Positions 25,918-34,966 of a stretch of 52,469 nt of DNA are shown here, one piece after another. Numbering within the stretch: position 1 is the stretch's first letter; every line of letters begins with the position of its first letter. Under the pieces are notes generated by a model, which saw only the letters and a list, made by a program, of their open reading frames with translations, was not told the DNA's origin and made no database searches. Source of the DNA: Prevotellaceae bacterium UBA2852 (GTDB lineage Bacteria; Bacteroidota; Bacteroidia; Bacteroidales; Bacteroidaceae); the NCBI GenBank assembly GCA_002350855.1, contig DEFM01000002.1, positions 143,314 through 195,782 of the forward strand, read 5' to 3'. The translations under genes and the position numbers were made by a program.

Positions 25918-27057
25918 ATGACGACAATGAAACTACAACATAAGATTCTAACAAGCATTCTAACTATCATGATGTATAGCGGCATGGCGTCCGCACAGAA
26001 AATCATGATTGGTACTTACGTCTTTCCAAAGGACGGTGGCAGCTACTACGGAGAATTGGTTGGTGGCAAACCCAACGGCAAGGGAAAGACAACTTTCAGC
26101 AACGGCGACACATACGAAGGTGAATACGTGAAAGGCAAGCGTCAAGGTCACGGTATCTATATCTTCTCCGACGGCGAGAAATACGAAGGTGACTGGTATC
26201 AGGATCATCAGCACGGACGCGGCACATTCTACTTTGCAAACAACAACCGCTACGAAGGTCTATGGTATACTGATTACCAAGAAGGTAAAGGCACTATGTT
26301 CTACTTCAACGGTGACAAGTATGTAGGTGACTGGAAAGAGGACAAGCGTGAAGGCGAAGGCACATACACCTGGGCAAACGGAGTGTTCTACCAGGGCGGA
26401 TGGCTCGATGACCGAAAGCACGGCAAAGGTCTGTTTGACTGGCGCGACGGCAGCAGCTACTATGGCGACTGGGCATACGACCAGCGCAATGGACAAGGCA
26501 CCTACAACTACTCCAACGGTGACAAATACGAAGGTATGTGGAAGAGCAACATGATGGAAGGCAAAGGCATCTACACTTTCAGCAATGGCGACCGCTACGA
26601 GGGTGATTACTTCAATGGCGAACGTACTGGACAGGGCATATTCACATATACCGACGGCCGCAAATACGTTGGCGGATTCAAGAACGGGCTGATGAACGGC
26701 TTCGGTGTTTACACATGGCCCGACGGCTCTAAATACGAAGGCTACTGGGTGGACGACAAACAGAGCGGACGCGGTAAATACACATCCAAGGAAGGCGACC
26801 TCTACGATGGAGAATGGGCAAACGGAGTGATGGAAGGCGAAGGAGTGCTGAGGATGAAGGACGGTTCAAAATTCAAAGGTCACTTCAAGGGTGGTATGAA
26901 GCACGGAAAATGTGTGGAGGAAGCTGCCGACGGCACCCGTTTCGAAGGAAGCTATGCGAACAACGTACGCGACGGAGCCTTCGTTGAGAAAGACCGCAAC
27001 GGCAACACTGTCCGCAAAGGCTACTACAAGCGCGGACGTATAGAAACATCAAACTAA
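25918..27057 (+). CDS. Secreted protein of 14 MORN repeats
   Basis: The product is 379 aa with a signal peptide (KILTSILTIMMYSGMASAQ). About 14 consecutive units of exactly 23 residues fill the rest, with the pattern YEGEWxxGKxxGxGxYxxxNGxx (for example DKYEGMWKSNMMEGKGIYTF). The last units are degenerate. MORN units form a beta-hairpin ladder and often bind lipids or proteins. The function here is unknown and surface or periplasmic scaffolding is an inference. A second ATG at 25927 is possible. YhcH follows after 21 bp and glgB after that, so the repeat protein leads a glycogen-related transcript. Confidence 0.9.
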   Translation: MTTMKLQHKILTSILTIMMYSGMASAQKIMIGTYVFPKDGGSYYGELVGGKPNGKGKTTFSNGDTYEGEYVKGKRQGHGIYIFSDGEKYEGDWYQDHQHGRGTFYFANNNRYEGLWYTDYQEGKGTMFYFNGDKYVGDWKEDKREGEGTYTWANGVFYQGGWLDDRKHGKGLFDWRDGSSYYGDWAYDQRNGQGTYNYSNGDKYEGMWKSNMMEGKGIYTFSNGDRYEGDYFNGERTGQGIFTYTDGRKYVGGFKNGLMNGFGVYTWPDGSKYEGYWVDDKQSGRGKYTSKEGDLYDGEWANGVMEGEGVLRMKDGSKFKGHFKGGMKHGKCVEEAADGTRFEGSYANNVRDGAFVEKDRNGNTVRKGYYKRGRIETSN

Positions 27058-27078
27058 AACTATCTAACACCTAATTTT

Positions 27079-27522
27079 ATGATTCTTGATACCTTGAACA
27101 ATTTTGAGAAATATGTTGCAACCAATCCCAGATTGCAACTAGTTGCCGACTTCATCAAATCTCACAACCTGAAAGAGGTTGAAAACGGCATTATTAAGAT
27201 TGACGGAAACGACGTCTTTGCCAATTTCACCACAGCTAAAGGAAAGACTCCAGACGAAGCAAAGCTGGAAACCCACAACGTCATGCTCGATGTGCAGATA
27301 CCAATGAGTTGCAGCGAGACCATGGGCTATACCCCTCGCGCTTCGTTGGAAGAACAACCATACAACGAAGAGAAAGACATCACATTCTATCCGGGACTTG
27401 CAGAGCAATACATAACTGTGCACCCTGGAGAATTTGCCGTTTTCTTTCCCCAGGACGGTCACGCACCATGTATTAGCAACGAGAAAGAAATAGATAAAGT
27501 AATCTTTAAAGTAAAAATGTAG
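27079..27522 (+). CDS. YhcH/YjgK/YiaL-family protein
   Basis: This 147-aa cupin-like cytosolic protein has the family features FTTAKGKTPDEAKLETHNVMLDVQIPMSCSETMGY and YPGLAEQYITVHPGEFAVFFPQDGHAP, in which the histidines and Glu would hold a metal. Some members are sugar anomerases (sialic acid in enterobacteria). Here the neighbour one base downstream is glycogen branching enzyme, so a sugar anomerase role is plausible but unproven. Confidence 0.88.
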   Translation: MILDTLNNFEKYVATNPRLQLVADFIKSHNLKEVENGIIKIDGNDVFANFTTAKGKTPDEAKLETHNVMLDVQIPMSCSETMGYTPRASLEEQPYNEEKDITFYPGLAEQYITVHPGEFAVFFPQDGHAPCISNEKEIDKVIFKVKM

Positions 27523-27523
27523 T

Positions 27524-29557
27524 ATGGCAACACAGAAGAAGATTCAACACATCGGGTTGGTAAAGAACGACCCTTGGCTCGAACCGTTTGAAGACGCAAT
27601 CCGTGGTCGTCACGACCATGCGCTCTACAAATTAGGAGAACTCACTAATGGCGGCAAGATGAAACTCTCAGACTTTGCCGATGGTTATCTCTACTTCGGA
27701 CTCCACCGCACCGACAAGGGATGGGTGTTGCGTGAATGGGCGCCCAATGCTACAGAAATATATGTGATTGGTGATTTCAACGGTTGGCAGGAAGACGAGA
27801 AATACAAGATGAAACGTCTGAAGAACTCTGGCAACTGGGAACTGAAGCTTGGCGCACGTGCCATGAAGCACGGAGACCTCTTCAAACTGAAGGTACACTG
27901 GAACGGAGGCGAAGGCGAACGCATCCCTGCATGGGCACAGCGTGTGGTTCAGGACGACTATACCAAGATCTTCTCTGCTCAGGTCTGGGCACCGGAACAA
28001 CCATACGTATGGAAGAAAAAGACATTCCGTCCCAACACCGATCCACTGCTCATATATGAATGCCACATCGGTATGGCTCAGGATGCAGAGAAAGTAGGAA
28101 CTTACCGCGAATTCAAGGACAATGTCCTTCCTCGTGTGATTAAGGACGGATACAACTGCATTCAGATTATGGCAATTGCCGAACACCCCTACTACGGCAG
28201 TTTCGGCTACCACGTAAGTAACTTCTTCGCACCGTCAAGCCGTTTCGGCACTCCTGAAGAGTTGAAGGAACTGGTGGACGAGGCACACAGCAAGGGCATC
28301 GCCGTAATCATGGACATCGTTCACAGCCACGCTGTAAAGAACGAAATTGAGGGTCTTGGTAACTTCGCAGGTGACCCATGCCAGTACTTCAATCAAGGCG
28401 GTCGTCGTGAACATCCGGCTTGGGACAGCCTCTGTTTCGACTACGGCAAGAACGAAGTGCTGCATTTCCTTCTCTCCAACTGCAAGTACTGGCTTGAGGA
28501 ATTCCATTTCGACGGATACCGATTCGACGGAGTTACATCCATGCTCTACTACAGCCACGGACTGGGTGAAGCCTTCGGAGGATACGGTGACTATTTCAAC
28601 GGTCACGAGGATGACGAAGCAATTGCATACCTCACCCTTGCCAACGTACTTATCCACGAAGTCAAGCCTCACGCAATAACAATTGCAGAAGAAGTCAGTG
28701 GTATGCCAGGTCTTGCTGCTCCGTTCAAGGATGGCGGATATGGTTTCGACTACCGCATGGCAATGAACATTCCTGACTACTGGATCAAGACCATCAAGGA
28801 ACTCAAGGACGAAGACTGGAAACCAAGTTCTATGTTCTGGGAGACTACCAACCGCCGTGCTGACGAGAAGACTATCTCTTACGCAGAAAGCCACGACCAG
28901 GCTCTGGTGGGTGACAAGACCATCATCTTCCGTCTTATCGATGCTGACATGTACTGGCACTTCAAGAAAGGCGACGAGAACTTCATGGCAACCCGCGGAA
29001 TTGCACTTCATAAGATGATTCGCCTGCTCACAGCTTCCACTATCAATGGTGGTTATCTGAACTTCATGGGCAATGAGTTCGGACATCCAGAATGGATAGA
29101 CTTTCCACGCGAGGGAAACGGCTGGAGCCACAAGTATGCACGCCGCCAGTGGAATCTCGTTGACAACAAGGAACTCTGCTACCACTATCTCGGTGATTTC
29201 GATGCAGCGATGATTCACCTCATCGGTGGCATGAAGAAATTCCAGAAGACTCCAGTAGTTGAAGTATGGCACAATGACGGTGATCAGATTCTCGCCTTCA
29301 GCCGCGGCAATCTGTTTTTCGTATTCAATTTCAGTCCAAACCGCTCATATACAGACTACGGATTCATCGTTCCCGAAGGTTCGTACGATGTAGTACTCAA
29401 CACCGACGCAAGCGAATTTGGCGGCAATAACCTCGCTGACGACTCAGTTCGCCACTTCACCAACTTCGATCCAATCTATGCCAAGGACAAGAAGGGTTGG
29501 TTGATGCTCTATATTCCTGCTCGCAGTGCTGTGGTACTGAAGAAGAACGAAGAATAA
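27524..29557 (+). CDS. glgB: 1,4-alpha-glucan branching enzyme, GH13_8 type
   Basis: This 677-aa enzyme adds alpha-1,6 branches to glycogen. An N-terminal CBM48 (WVLREWAPNATEIYVIGDFNGW, about 67-88) precedes the GH13 barrel. Catalytic residues are Asp335 in GYRFDGVTSM, Glu389 in TIAEEVSGMP and Asp458 in YAESHDQALVGDK. The stretches YLTLANVLIHEVKP, GFDYRMAMNIPDYW, LNFMGNEFGHPEWIDFPR and YARRQWNLVD match eukaryotic GBE1-type enzymes much better than the usual bacterial GH13_9 GlgB. This type is known from Bacteroidota. The stop codon overlaps the next ATG (TAATG). Confidence 0.93.
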   Translation: MATQKKIQHIGLVKNDPWLEPFEDAIRGRHDHALYKLGELTNGGKMKLSDFADGYLYFGLHRTDKGWVLREWAPNATEIYVIGDFNGWQEDEKYKMKRLKNSGNWELKLGARAMKHGDLFKLKVHWNGGEGERIPAWAQRVVQDDYTKIFSAQVWAPEQPYVWKKKTFRPNTDPLLIYECHIGMAQDAEKVGTYREFKDNVLPRVIKDGYNCIQIMAIAEHPYYGSFGYHVSNFFAPSSRFGTPEELKELVDEAHSKGIAVIMDIVHSHAVKNEIEGLGNFAGDPCQYFNQGGRREHPAWDSLCFDYGKNEVLHFLLSNCKYWLEEFHFDGYRFDGVTSMLYYSHGLGEAFGGYGDYFNGHEDDEAIAYLTLANVLIHEVKPHAITIAEEVSGMPGLAAPFKDGGYGFDYRMAMNIPDYWIKTIKELKDEDWKPSSMFWETTNRRADEKTISYAESHDQALVGDKTIIFRLIDADMYWHFKKGDENFMATRGIALHKMIRLLTASTINGGYLNFMGNEFGHPEWIDFPREGNGWSHKYARRQWNLVDNKELCYHYLGDFDAAMIHLIGGMKKFQKTPVVEVWHNDGDQILAFSRGNLFFVFNFSPNRSYTDYGFIVPEGSYDVVLNTDASEFGGNNLADDSVRHFTNFDPIYAKDKKGWLMLYIPARSAVVLKKNEE

Positions 29558-30822
29558 TGGCAAATTATAATTACAAAGGCTATGATACTCCCACAGGTGT
29601 AGTACGCTACACCTGTGGTGCTATTTTTTGTCTTTTCTCACTTGTCTATCTTCTCTTCATGCAGGGAGAGCTGCTTTGTCAGGCACAATATGTACTCTCA
29701 GAGGGACGCACCTCCTACTCCATCACGTTTGGTGCAATCATCATCACTCTTATTCTGCAGATTATTCAATGGGCAATTGCCAGATACAGCAAGCTGCCAT
29801 CTCAATGGCATGCACTCACATATATTCCATCATTCATGATTCTTGCCATGCTGACCAGTTTCAATCCGGACAGCTTGCACAAATTCACATTTGGAACATG
29901 GTCATGGATGGTGCCGCTGATGGTGATTCTCTATATTGCCCTTGTAATTATTATCAGAGTACACCACAGGCACGTGTCAAAACCCGAATCCCATAGCATA
30001 TTCCAGAACTGTTTACCATGTTGGATAACAATGCTGGTACTCATGCTGCTTTGTTCGCTCGCATCCACTGTTCCCGACACATATTTATATGAACTTAAGA
30101 CAGAGCGTCTGCTTATGGAGGGGAAACCAGAGAAGGCAACTGAGGTTGGGAAGAAATCTCTGGCAACATCATTACGCCTAACCAATCTGAGGATGTATGC
30201 CCTGTCGCTTCAGGATAAACTGGCTGACAACCTATTCGACTATCCTCAGGAGTACAAATCAGAAGGACTCATCAGCCTTACAGACACAAACCGTAAGGAA
30301 CACCGAACAACAGCCTATAATATCTGCCAGTACCTTGGTGACAACTCAACCACACAAAAGGTAATTCCCGCAAAAGACTATATACGGAATCTGCTCTATG
30401 AAGCCACAAAACTCAAGGATTCCCTTCTCCACACAGACAGTCTAGAACTGCAGCAGTCCGATTCCATGATGATTGCATATACATTGCAAACTAATTTACT
30501 TCCACAGTACAGCAAACGTATTCTCGACTATTACCTCTGTGCACAACTCTTGGAAGGAGAGACATCAGAATTCCTCGCCACGATTCGGAAGCACATTGAT
30601 ATCACCAATTGCGACAGTCTTCCCAAAGCTTACCGCGAGGCACTGGTAATGGCAGACTACAATTATCAGGATTCATTGACACGGCAACGCTATGAGTCAT
30701 ATCAGCAGATGTGCGACACACTTCCCGACCCCGTAATACGCAGCAATCTCACAAGGAGAAAATTCGGCAATACCTTATGGTGGTATGTTGACAATCTCAA
30801 AGGCATAAACAAGAAAAATTAA
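29557..30822 (+). CDS. Membrane protein of unknown function, TM N-terminus and soluble C-terminus
   Basis: The product is 421 aa. The N-terminal half has about five TM segments (AIFCLFSLVYLLFMQ, SYSITFGAIIITLILQIIQ, LTYIPSFMILAML, MVPLMVILYIALVIII, WITMLVLMLLCSLAS). The remainder is soluble and helical, with KPEKATEVGKKSLATSLRLTNLRMYALSLQDKLADNLF recalling TPR-like helices. It resembles DUF6057-type Bacteroidota proteins, but I am not sure of that name. The start at 29557 overlaps the glgB stop (TAATG), so translational coupling is likely. A terminator-like hairpin lies in codons 12-25. Confidence 0.75.
   Translation: MANYNYKGYDTPTGVVRYTCGAIFCLFSLVYLLFMQGELLCQAQYVLSEGRTSYSITFGAIIITLILQIIQWAIARYSKLPSQWHALTYIPSFMILAMLTSFNPDSLHKFTFGTWSWMVPLMVILYIALVIIIRVHHRHVSKPESHSIFQNCLPCWITMLVLMLLCSLASTVPDTYLYELKTERLLMEGKPEKATEVGKKSLATSLRLTNLRMYALSLQDKLADNLFDYPQEYKSEGLISLTDTNRKEHRTTAYNICQYLGDNSTTQKVIPAKDYIRNLLYEATKLKDSLLHTDSLELQQSDSMMIAYTLQTNLLPQYSKRILDYYLCAQLLEGETSEFLATIRKHIDITNCDSLPKAYREALVMADYNYQDSLTRQRYESYQQMCDTLPDPVIRSNLTRRKFGNTLWWYVDNLKGINKKN
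29591..29629 (+). terminator. Terminator-like hairpin inside the start of the downstream gene
   Basis: The arms CCACAGGTGTAG (29591-29602) and CTACACCTGTGG (29607-29618) form a perfect 12-bp stem with a 4-nt loop, followed by TGCTA and six T. It lies 34 bp after the glgB stop, where a terminator would be expected, but also within codons 12-25 of the next reading frame. Confidence 0.8.
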
Positions 30823-30839
30823 TTTTTTTCACAAAAATG

Positions 30840-30870
30840 TTTGAAGTGAAGAAAAAAGAACGTATCTTCG
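30840..30870 (+). promoter_or_regulatory. Promoter of the rubrerythrin gene
   Basis: TTTG (30840-30843), 19 bp, TATCTTCG (30863-30870, one mismatch to TAnnTTTG). About 45 bp of AT-rich leader precede the ATG at 30921. Confidence 0.75.
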
Positions 30871-30920
30871 CAAAAACTAACTAACATATTTATTCACTAA
30901 TTTTTAAATCTAACATTATT

Positions 30921-31487
30921 ATGGCTACAAAGAAATGGGTATGCCCAGTATGCGGCTACGTACACGAAGGTGACACTCCACCTGAGAGATGTCCACAATG
31001 TAAAGTTCCTGGAGAAAAATTCAAGTTAATAGACGAAGGCAAAGGTCTTAACTTTGTTACAGAACACGTGGTTGGTATTGCCAAAGAAATTCCAGACACA
31101 GAAGATGGACGTTTCATCCTGCAAGGACTGAAGGACCACTTCGCCGGCGAATGTTCTGAAGTAGGTCAATATCTGGCAATGAGCCGTCAGGCAGACCGCG
31201 AAGGCTATCCGGAAGTGGCAGAGGCTTTTCGTCGCTATGCACTGGAAGAGGCAGACCACGCCTCACGCTTCGCTGAACTCCTCGGTGAACTGGTTTGGGA
31301 CACAAAGACCAACCTCGAAAAGCGTATGATGGCTGAAGAAGGTGCTTGCGCTGGCAAGATGGAGATTGCAAAGAAAGCAAAAGCTCTCAACCTCGATGCA
31401 ATCCACGATACAGTTCACGAAATGGCAAAGGACGAAGCTCGTCACGGCGCTGGTTTCCAAGGACTTTTCAATCGTTATTTCAAGTAA
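30921..31487 (+). CDS. Reverse rubrerythrin (N-terminal rubredoxin, C-terminal diiron domain)
   Basis: This 188-aa cytosolic peroxide-detoxifying protein is of the anaerobe type. Rubredoxin cysteines are Cys8, Cys11, Cys24 and Cys27 (CPVCGY, CPQC) at the N-terminus, the reverse of classical rubrerythrin. The ferritin-like four-helix domain follows with the diiron ligands in [23 protein letters not shown] and [12 protein letters not shown]. Such proteins reduce hydrogen peroxide with electrons from NAD(P)H oxidoreductases, giving aerotolerance to a strict anaerobe. It is monocistronic, with its own promoter and terminator. Confidence 0.93.
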   Translation: MATKKWVCPVCGYVHEGDTPPERCPQCKVPGEKFKLIDEGKGLNFVTEHVVGIAKEIPDTEDGRFILQGLKDHFAGECSEVGQYLAMSRQADREGYPEVAEAFRRYALEEADHASRFAELLGELVWDTKTNLEKRMMAEEGACAGKMEIAKKAKALNLDAIHDTVHEMAKDEARHGAGFQGLFNRYFK

Positions 31488-31532
31488 TAATTGAATTAAC
31501 AAATTCATCATTCTTTCTCATAATTGAAAATG

Positions 31533-31570
31533 AAGTCTCAAGAGTTATCAAAACTTTTGGGACTTTTTTT
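31533..31570 (+). terminator. Intrinsic terminator of the rubrerythrin gene
   Basis: A 12-bp stem (AAGTCTCAAGAG / CTTTTGGGACTT, with two G-U pairs) closes a 9-nt loop and is followed by five U. Confidence 0.9.
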
Positions 31571-31592
31571 ATGCTTTACTGTCATTTTTTCC

Positions 31593-31600
31593 TAATTTTG
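31593..31600 (+). promoter_or_regulatory. -7 box upstream of the DUF6055/GH97 pair
   Basis: TAATTTTG matches TAnnTTTG, 29 bp before the ATG at 31629. The -33 position holds only TTTA (31568-31571), 21 bp away. Confidence 0.6.
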
Positions 31601-31628
31601 CATAAGAATCAATATCACATCCCTTTTT

Positions 31629-32954
31629 ATGAGCAAACTAACTGTTCTTGCAGCACTTCTGGCTTTATCTACACTGGCAAATGCAAAGCCTGTTCCAGGT
31701 GACACAATTGCGAGTCACGCAACGTGCCAGCTTGTTCCAGAGGGCAAAGCCATCTATATTCCACGCGACTTAAGGAATAATGATTTTGAGAGCGATACTG
31801 CACAATGGTCGTTCCACCGTATGGCCTGCACAGAGAATGTAGTTGTGTTTTGGGAGAAAGGATTCGGTAACGATCTGTCAAAGGCTCCCGACCTCGACGG
31901 CCACAAGATGACTGTTGATATTCAGAATCTGTTAGGCAGGCTTGAATACTTCTACCAAACCTACCGTGACCAGTACAAGTTCACGCTTCCTGGTAGCAAT
32001 GCGGAGAAATACCGCATGATGGTGATGCTCAACTACTCTCTCGAAGGCACTGCCTACGGAGGTTGCTACGACAATTTCATAGGAGCGCTGTGGATTGCCC
32101 CCAACCGAGTACAGGACAAACGTCTTAACTGTATTGCCCACGAACTAGGACATTCATTCCAGATTCAGATTGCTGCCGACGGCAAAGGTCACGGAATTGG
32201 CGGAGGCATCTACGAGATGTGTTCGCAATGGATGCTCTGGCAGGTGAATCCCGAATGGACTACAGACGAGAACTACCATTGGGAATCCTTCCGCAAACTG
32301 TTCCATAAGCGTTTCCTCGATATTGAGAATATCTACCATTCACCATACGTGCTGGAATGGTGGTCTACTCTTCACGGTACAACCGTTATAGCCAACATAT
32401 TCCGCGAATGTCGCCACGATGAAGATCCTGTTCAGACCTACATGCGTCTCTACGATTTGTCATTAAAGAAAATGTCTGATGAGATGTACGACTGCTACAG
32501 CCACCTGCTCACCTTCGATTACCCCCGTGTTCGAGAGAGTCACAAGCAATATGCCTGTCAGCTAATCACTCCGTATGTAAAGACAGGAGACGAGAAAAAG
32601 ACTTTCATCAAGCCTAAGGACGACTTCATACCTGAGACCTACGGATTCAACGTGATTCCTCTGCCTCTAGTTACGGGAAAAGCCACAAAAAAAGTGATTT
32701 TCCAAGGTTTAGGCGATTCTGCCAACGATGACTTCCGCTTCGGAGTTGTAGTTATAGACAAAGATATGAAGCCCATCTATTCACCCATGAAGAAAGGATT
32801 CAAAGGAGAACTGACTTATTGGAACAACAACCAGGCATATCTTGTCGTTGTCGGTTGTCCGAAAGAGAAATACGAAACCTACACCTTCAATCCCTACGCT
32901 AAAAGCGAAAAGAAGGAAGAACACAAATTTCCTTACCAAATTATTATAAAATGA
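31629..32954 (+). CDS. Secreted DUF6055-type protein with zinc-peptidase motif
   Basis: The product is 441 aa with signal peptide MSKLTVLAALLALSTLANA. A metallopeptidase-like motif CIAHELGHSFQIQ places HELGH at residues 171-175, preceded by GALWIAPNRVQDKRLN and followed by GGGIYEMCSQWMLWQVNPEWT. A helical region follows and then a C-terminal beta domain with KKVIFQGLGDSANDDFRFGVVV. The fold recalls DUF6055 proteins. Substrate is unknown. Its stop overlaps the GH97 start by 4 bp (ATGA), so the two are translationally coupled, which may mean action on a glycoprotein or glycan. Confidence 0.78.
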   Translation: MSKLTVLAALLALSTLANAKPVPGDTIASHATCQLVPEGKAIYIPRDLRNNDFESDTAQWSFHRMACTENVVVFWEKGFGNDLSKAPDLDGHKMTVDIQNLLGRLEYFYQTYRDQYKFTLPGSNAEKYRMMVMLNYSLEGTAYGGCYDNFIGALWIAPNRVQDKRLNCIAHELGHSFQIQIAADGKGHGIGGGIYEMCSQWMLWQVNPEWTTDENYHWESFRKLFHKRFLDIENIYHSPYVLEWWSTLHGTTVIANIFRECRHDEDPVQTYMRLYDLSLKKMSDEMYDCYSHLLTFDYPRVRESHKQYACQLITPYVKTGDEKKTFIKPKDDFIPETYGFNVIPLPLVTGKATKKVIFQGLGDSANDDFRFGVVVIDKDMKPIYSPMKKGFKGELTYWNNNQAYLVVVGCPKEKYETYTFNPYAKSEKKEEHKFPYQIIIK

Positions 32955-34966
32955 AAAGACTTGTAAGCCTCATCATATTCCTCTTCACAGCATACTGCAC
33001 AATGTTTGCTGCGGACAAGAAAGCACGTCTCACATCTCCTGACAAATTGCTGAAGGTGGAGATAACGGCTGGCAACCGCCTCTGCTATTCATTGTATAGC
33101 GGGAATACAGCAATAGCCAAGGATTGTCCTATCGACATCAGTATCGATGGGGCAAGCCTATGCACAGGCATCAAGTCTGCAACAACCAAGACTTCTCACA
33201 AGAAAGAGAGCATTTACGCACCATTCTACCGCAATCCACATTTCTCAGTGGAGTACAACTCACTTTCTCTTCAACTGAATACCGGTATAGCTGTAGAGTT
33301 CCGTGCCTACAACGAAGGTATAGCATACAGATTGCTCACCACCGGTTTTGACGGCAAGGAGTATATCGTCAATGACGAGGTGGCAGAGTTCAACTTCGTA
33401 GGAAGCGGCACATCCTATCTTCCCTACTCCACCAATGCCAAGAAACCCGAAGCTATGGCATTTCAGGCTACTTACGATGTAAAGCCTCTGAAAGAGCAGG
33501 CTTCCGACAACCTTGCTTTTCTGCCCTCAACCGTTGAAATCGGTGAGCAGGACGATGAAGGCAACGGTATCAAGGTCACCATAATGGAGAGTAATCTTGA
33601 GAGCTATCCTGGTATGTTCATCCGTCCAGAAGGAGAGAGCGTGAAAGGATGGTTTGCACGTCGTCCGAAAAGTTTCGATGTCTATCCATGGCGAGTTCAG
33701 CGTTATGTCAAGGACACTGAGAATTATATTGCCCGCTGTAAAGGCAACCGCTCCTTCCCATGGCGCATCCTCGCCGTTAGCCGTCGCACCATCGATATGC
33801 CTACCAATAATCTGGTCTATGCCTTGGCAGAACCCAACCGCATTGGCGAAACATCATGGGTTAAACCAGGACTTGTATCTTGGGACTGGTGGAACGACTG
33901 GGGCATCTCCGGCATTAACTGGAAGGCAGGCATCAATATGGACACTTATGGCTACTACATCGAATTTGCACAGAAATATCACATTCCCTATATCATTCTC
34001 GATGAAGGCTGGTACGATCCAAAGAGCGGTGATATGCTCACAACTATCCATGAGATTGACCTACCATTCTTAGTGGAATTCGCCAAGAAGCGTGGTGTGA
34101 AAATAATCCTTTGGACGGTGTTCAACGTGCTCGACGACCAACTCGAAGCAGCTTGCAAGAAGTATTCAGAAATGGGAATAGCTGGTTTCAAAGTGGACTT
34201 CCTCGACCGCGACGACCAGGAAGCCGTGGAGATGACCTACCGCATAGCAGAAGCCTGTGCCAAGCATCATCTCATCCTCGACTACCATGGCATCTATCCA
34301 CCTAAAGGCATCAACCGTACCTATCCTAACATAGTGAATTTCGAAAGCGTCTTCGGCATGGAGGAAGCCAAGTGGAGCAAGGTTGAGGAAAAGGACATGC
34401 CCCTCTACGATGTCACCTTCCCATTCATCCGTCAGCAGACTGGTTTCACAGACTTCACACCGGGTGGTATGCGCAATGCGACTAAACCAGACTTCCATCC
34501 TGTTTACAACAACCCCATGACGATGGGAACACGCTGTCACCAACTCGCCATGTACATTGTGCAGGATTCACCGTTGACGATGTTGGCTGATAACCCTACC
34601 GCTTACGAACGTGAACCTGAATATACAGAATTCCTCAGCAGCATTCCAACACTCTTCGATGAAACTCGCGTACTGCAGGGACAGATAGGCAAATACATCG
34701 TCACGGCACGTCGAAAGGGCGACACTTGGTATGTGGCTGGACAGACAAACTGGGACGAACGTAAGATTGATCTTCCACTCTCTTTCCTGCCAGAAGGCAA
34801 TTACGTCGTCACTCTCCTCACAGATGGCGTCAACGCCAATCACAACGCATCGGACTATCGCATAGATACGCGAATCCACCATAACGGTGAAACACTTACC
34901 ATCAGCATGGCTCAAGGCGGCGGTTTTGTTTTAAAACTTGAAACTCATAAACTTAAAAACTCATAA
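32951..34966 (+). CDS. Secreted GH97 glycoside hydrolase, probably retaining type
   Basis: The product is 671 aa with signal peptide MKRLVSLIIFLFTAYCTMFA. An N-terminal beta-sandwich (about 25-290) precedes a TIM barrel with VSWDWWNDWG, YIILDEGWYD and GFKVDFLDRDDQ. Asp416 in KVDF takes the place of the nucleophile of retaining GH97 alpha-galactosidases (Asp415 in the Bacteroides thetaiotaomicron enzyme, from memory). Inverting SusB-type alpha-glucosidases use Glu and lack this Asp. A Glu in VFGMEEAKW (about 471) is the likely acid/base. It is therefore more likely alpha-galactosidase-like than SusB-like. The last eight codons and the stop run into the octamer array at 34942-35029. Confidence 0.87.
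   Translation: MKRLVSLIIFLFTAYCTMFAADKKARLTSPDKLLKVEITAGNRLCYSLYSGNTAIAKDCPIDISIDGASLCTGIKSATTKTSHKKESIYAPFYRNPHFSVEYNSLSLQLNTGIAVEFRAYNEGIAYRLLTTGFDGKEYIVNDEVAEFNFVGSGTSYLPYSTNAKKPEAMAFQATYDVKPLKEQASDNLAFLPSTVEIGEQDDEGNGIKVTIMESNLESYPGMFIRPEGESVKGWFARRPKSFDVYPWRVQRYVKDTENYIARCKGNRSFPWRILAVSRRTIDMPTNNLVYALAEPNRIGETSWVKPGLVSWDWWNDWGISGINWKAGINMDTYGYYIEFAQKYHIPYIILDEGWYDPKSGDMLTTIHEIDLPFLVEFAKKRGVKIILWTVFNVLDDQLEAACKKYSEMGIAGFKVDFLDRDDQEAVEMTYRIAEACAKHHLILDYHGIYPPKGINRTYPNIVNFESVFGMEEAKWSKVEEKDMPLYDVTFPFIRQQTGFTDFTPGGMRNATKPDFHPVYNNPMTMGTRCHQLAMYIVQDSPLTMLADNPTAYEREPEYTEFLSSIPTLFDETRVLQGQIGKYIVTARRKGDTWYVAGQTNWDERKIDLPLSFLPEGNYVVTLLTDGVNANHNASDYRIDTRIHHNGETLTISMAQGGGFVLKLETHKLKNS

Noticed and set aside
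28235..29272. Open frame of 345 codons on the minus strand
   Set aside because: It lies fully antisense to the well-supported branching enzyme, has no family features, and its composition is that of a shadow frame.
32951..34966. SusB assignment and part of a Sus-like locus
   Set aside because: The active-site Asp fits the retaining type, and no SusC/SusD genes are in the window.
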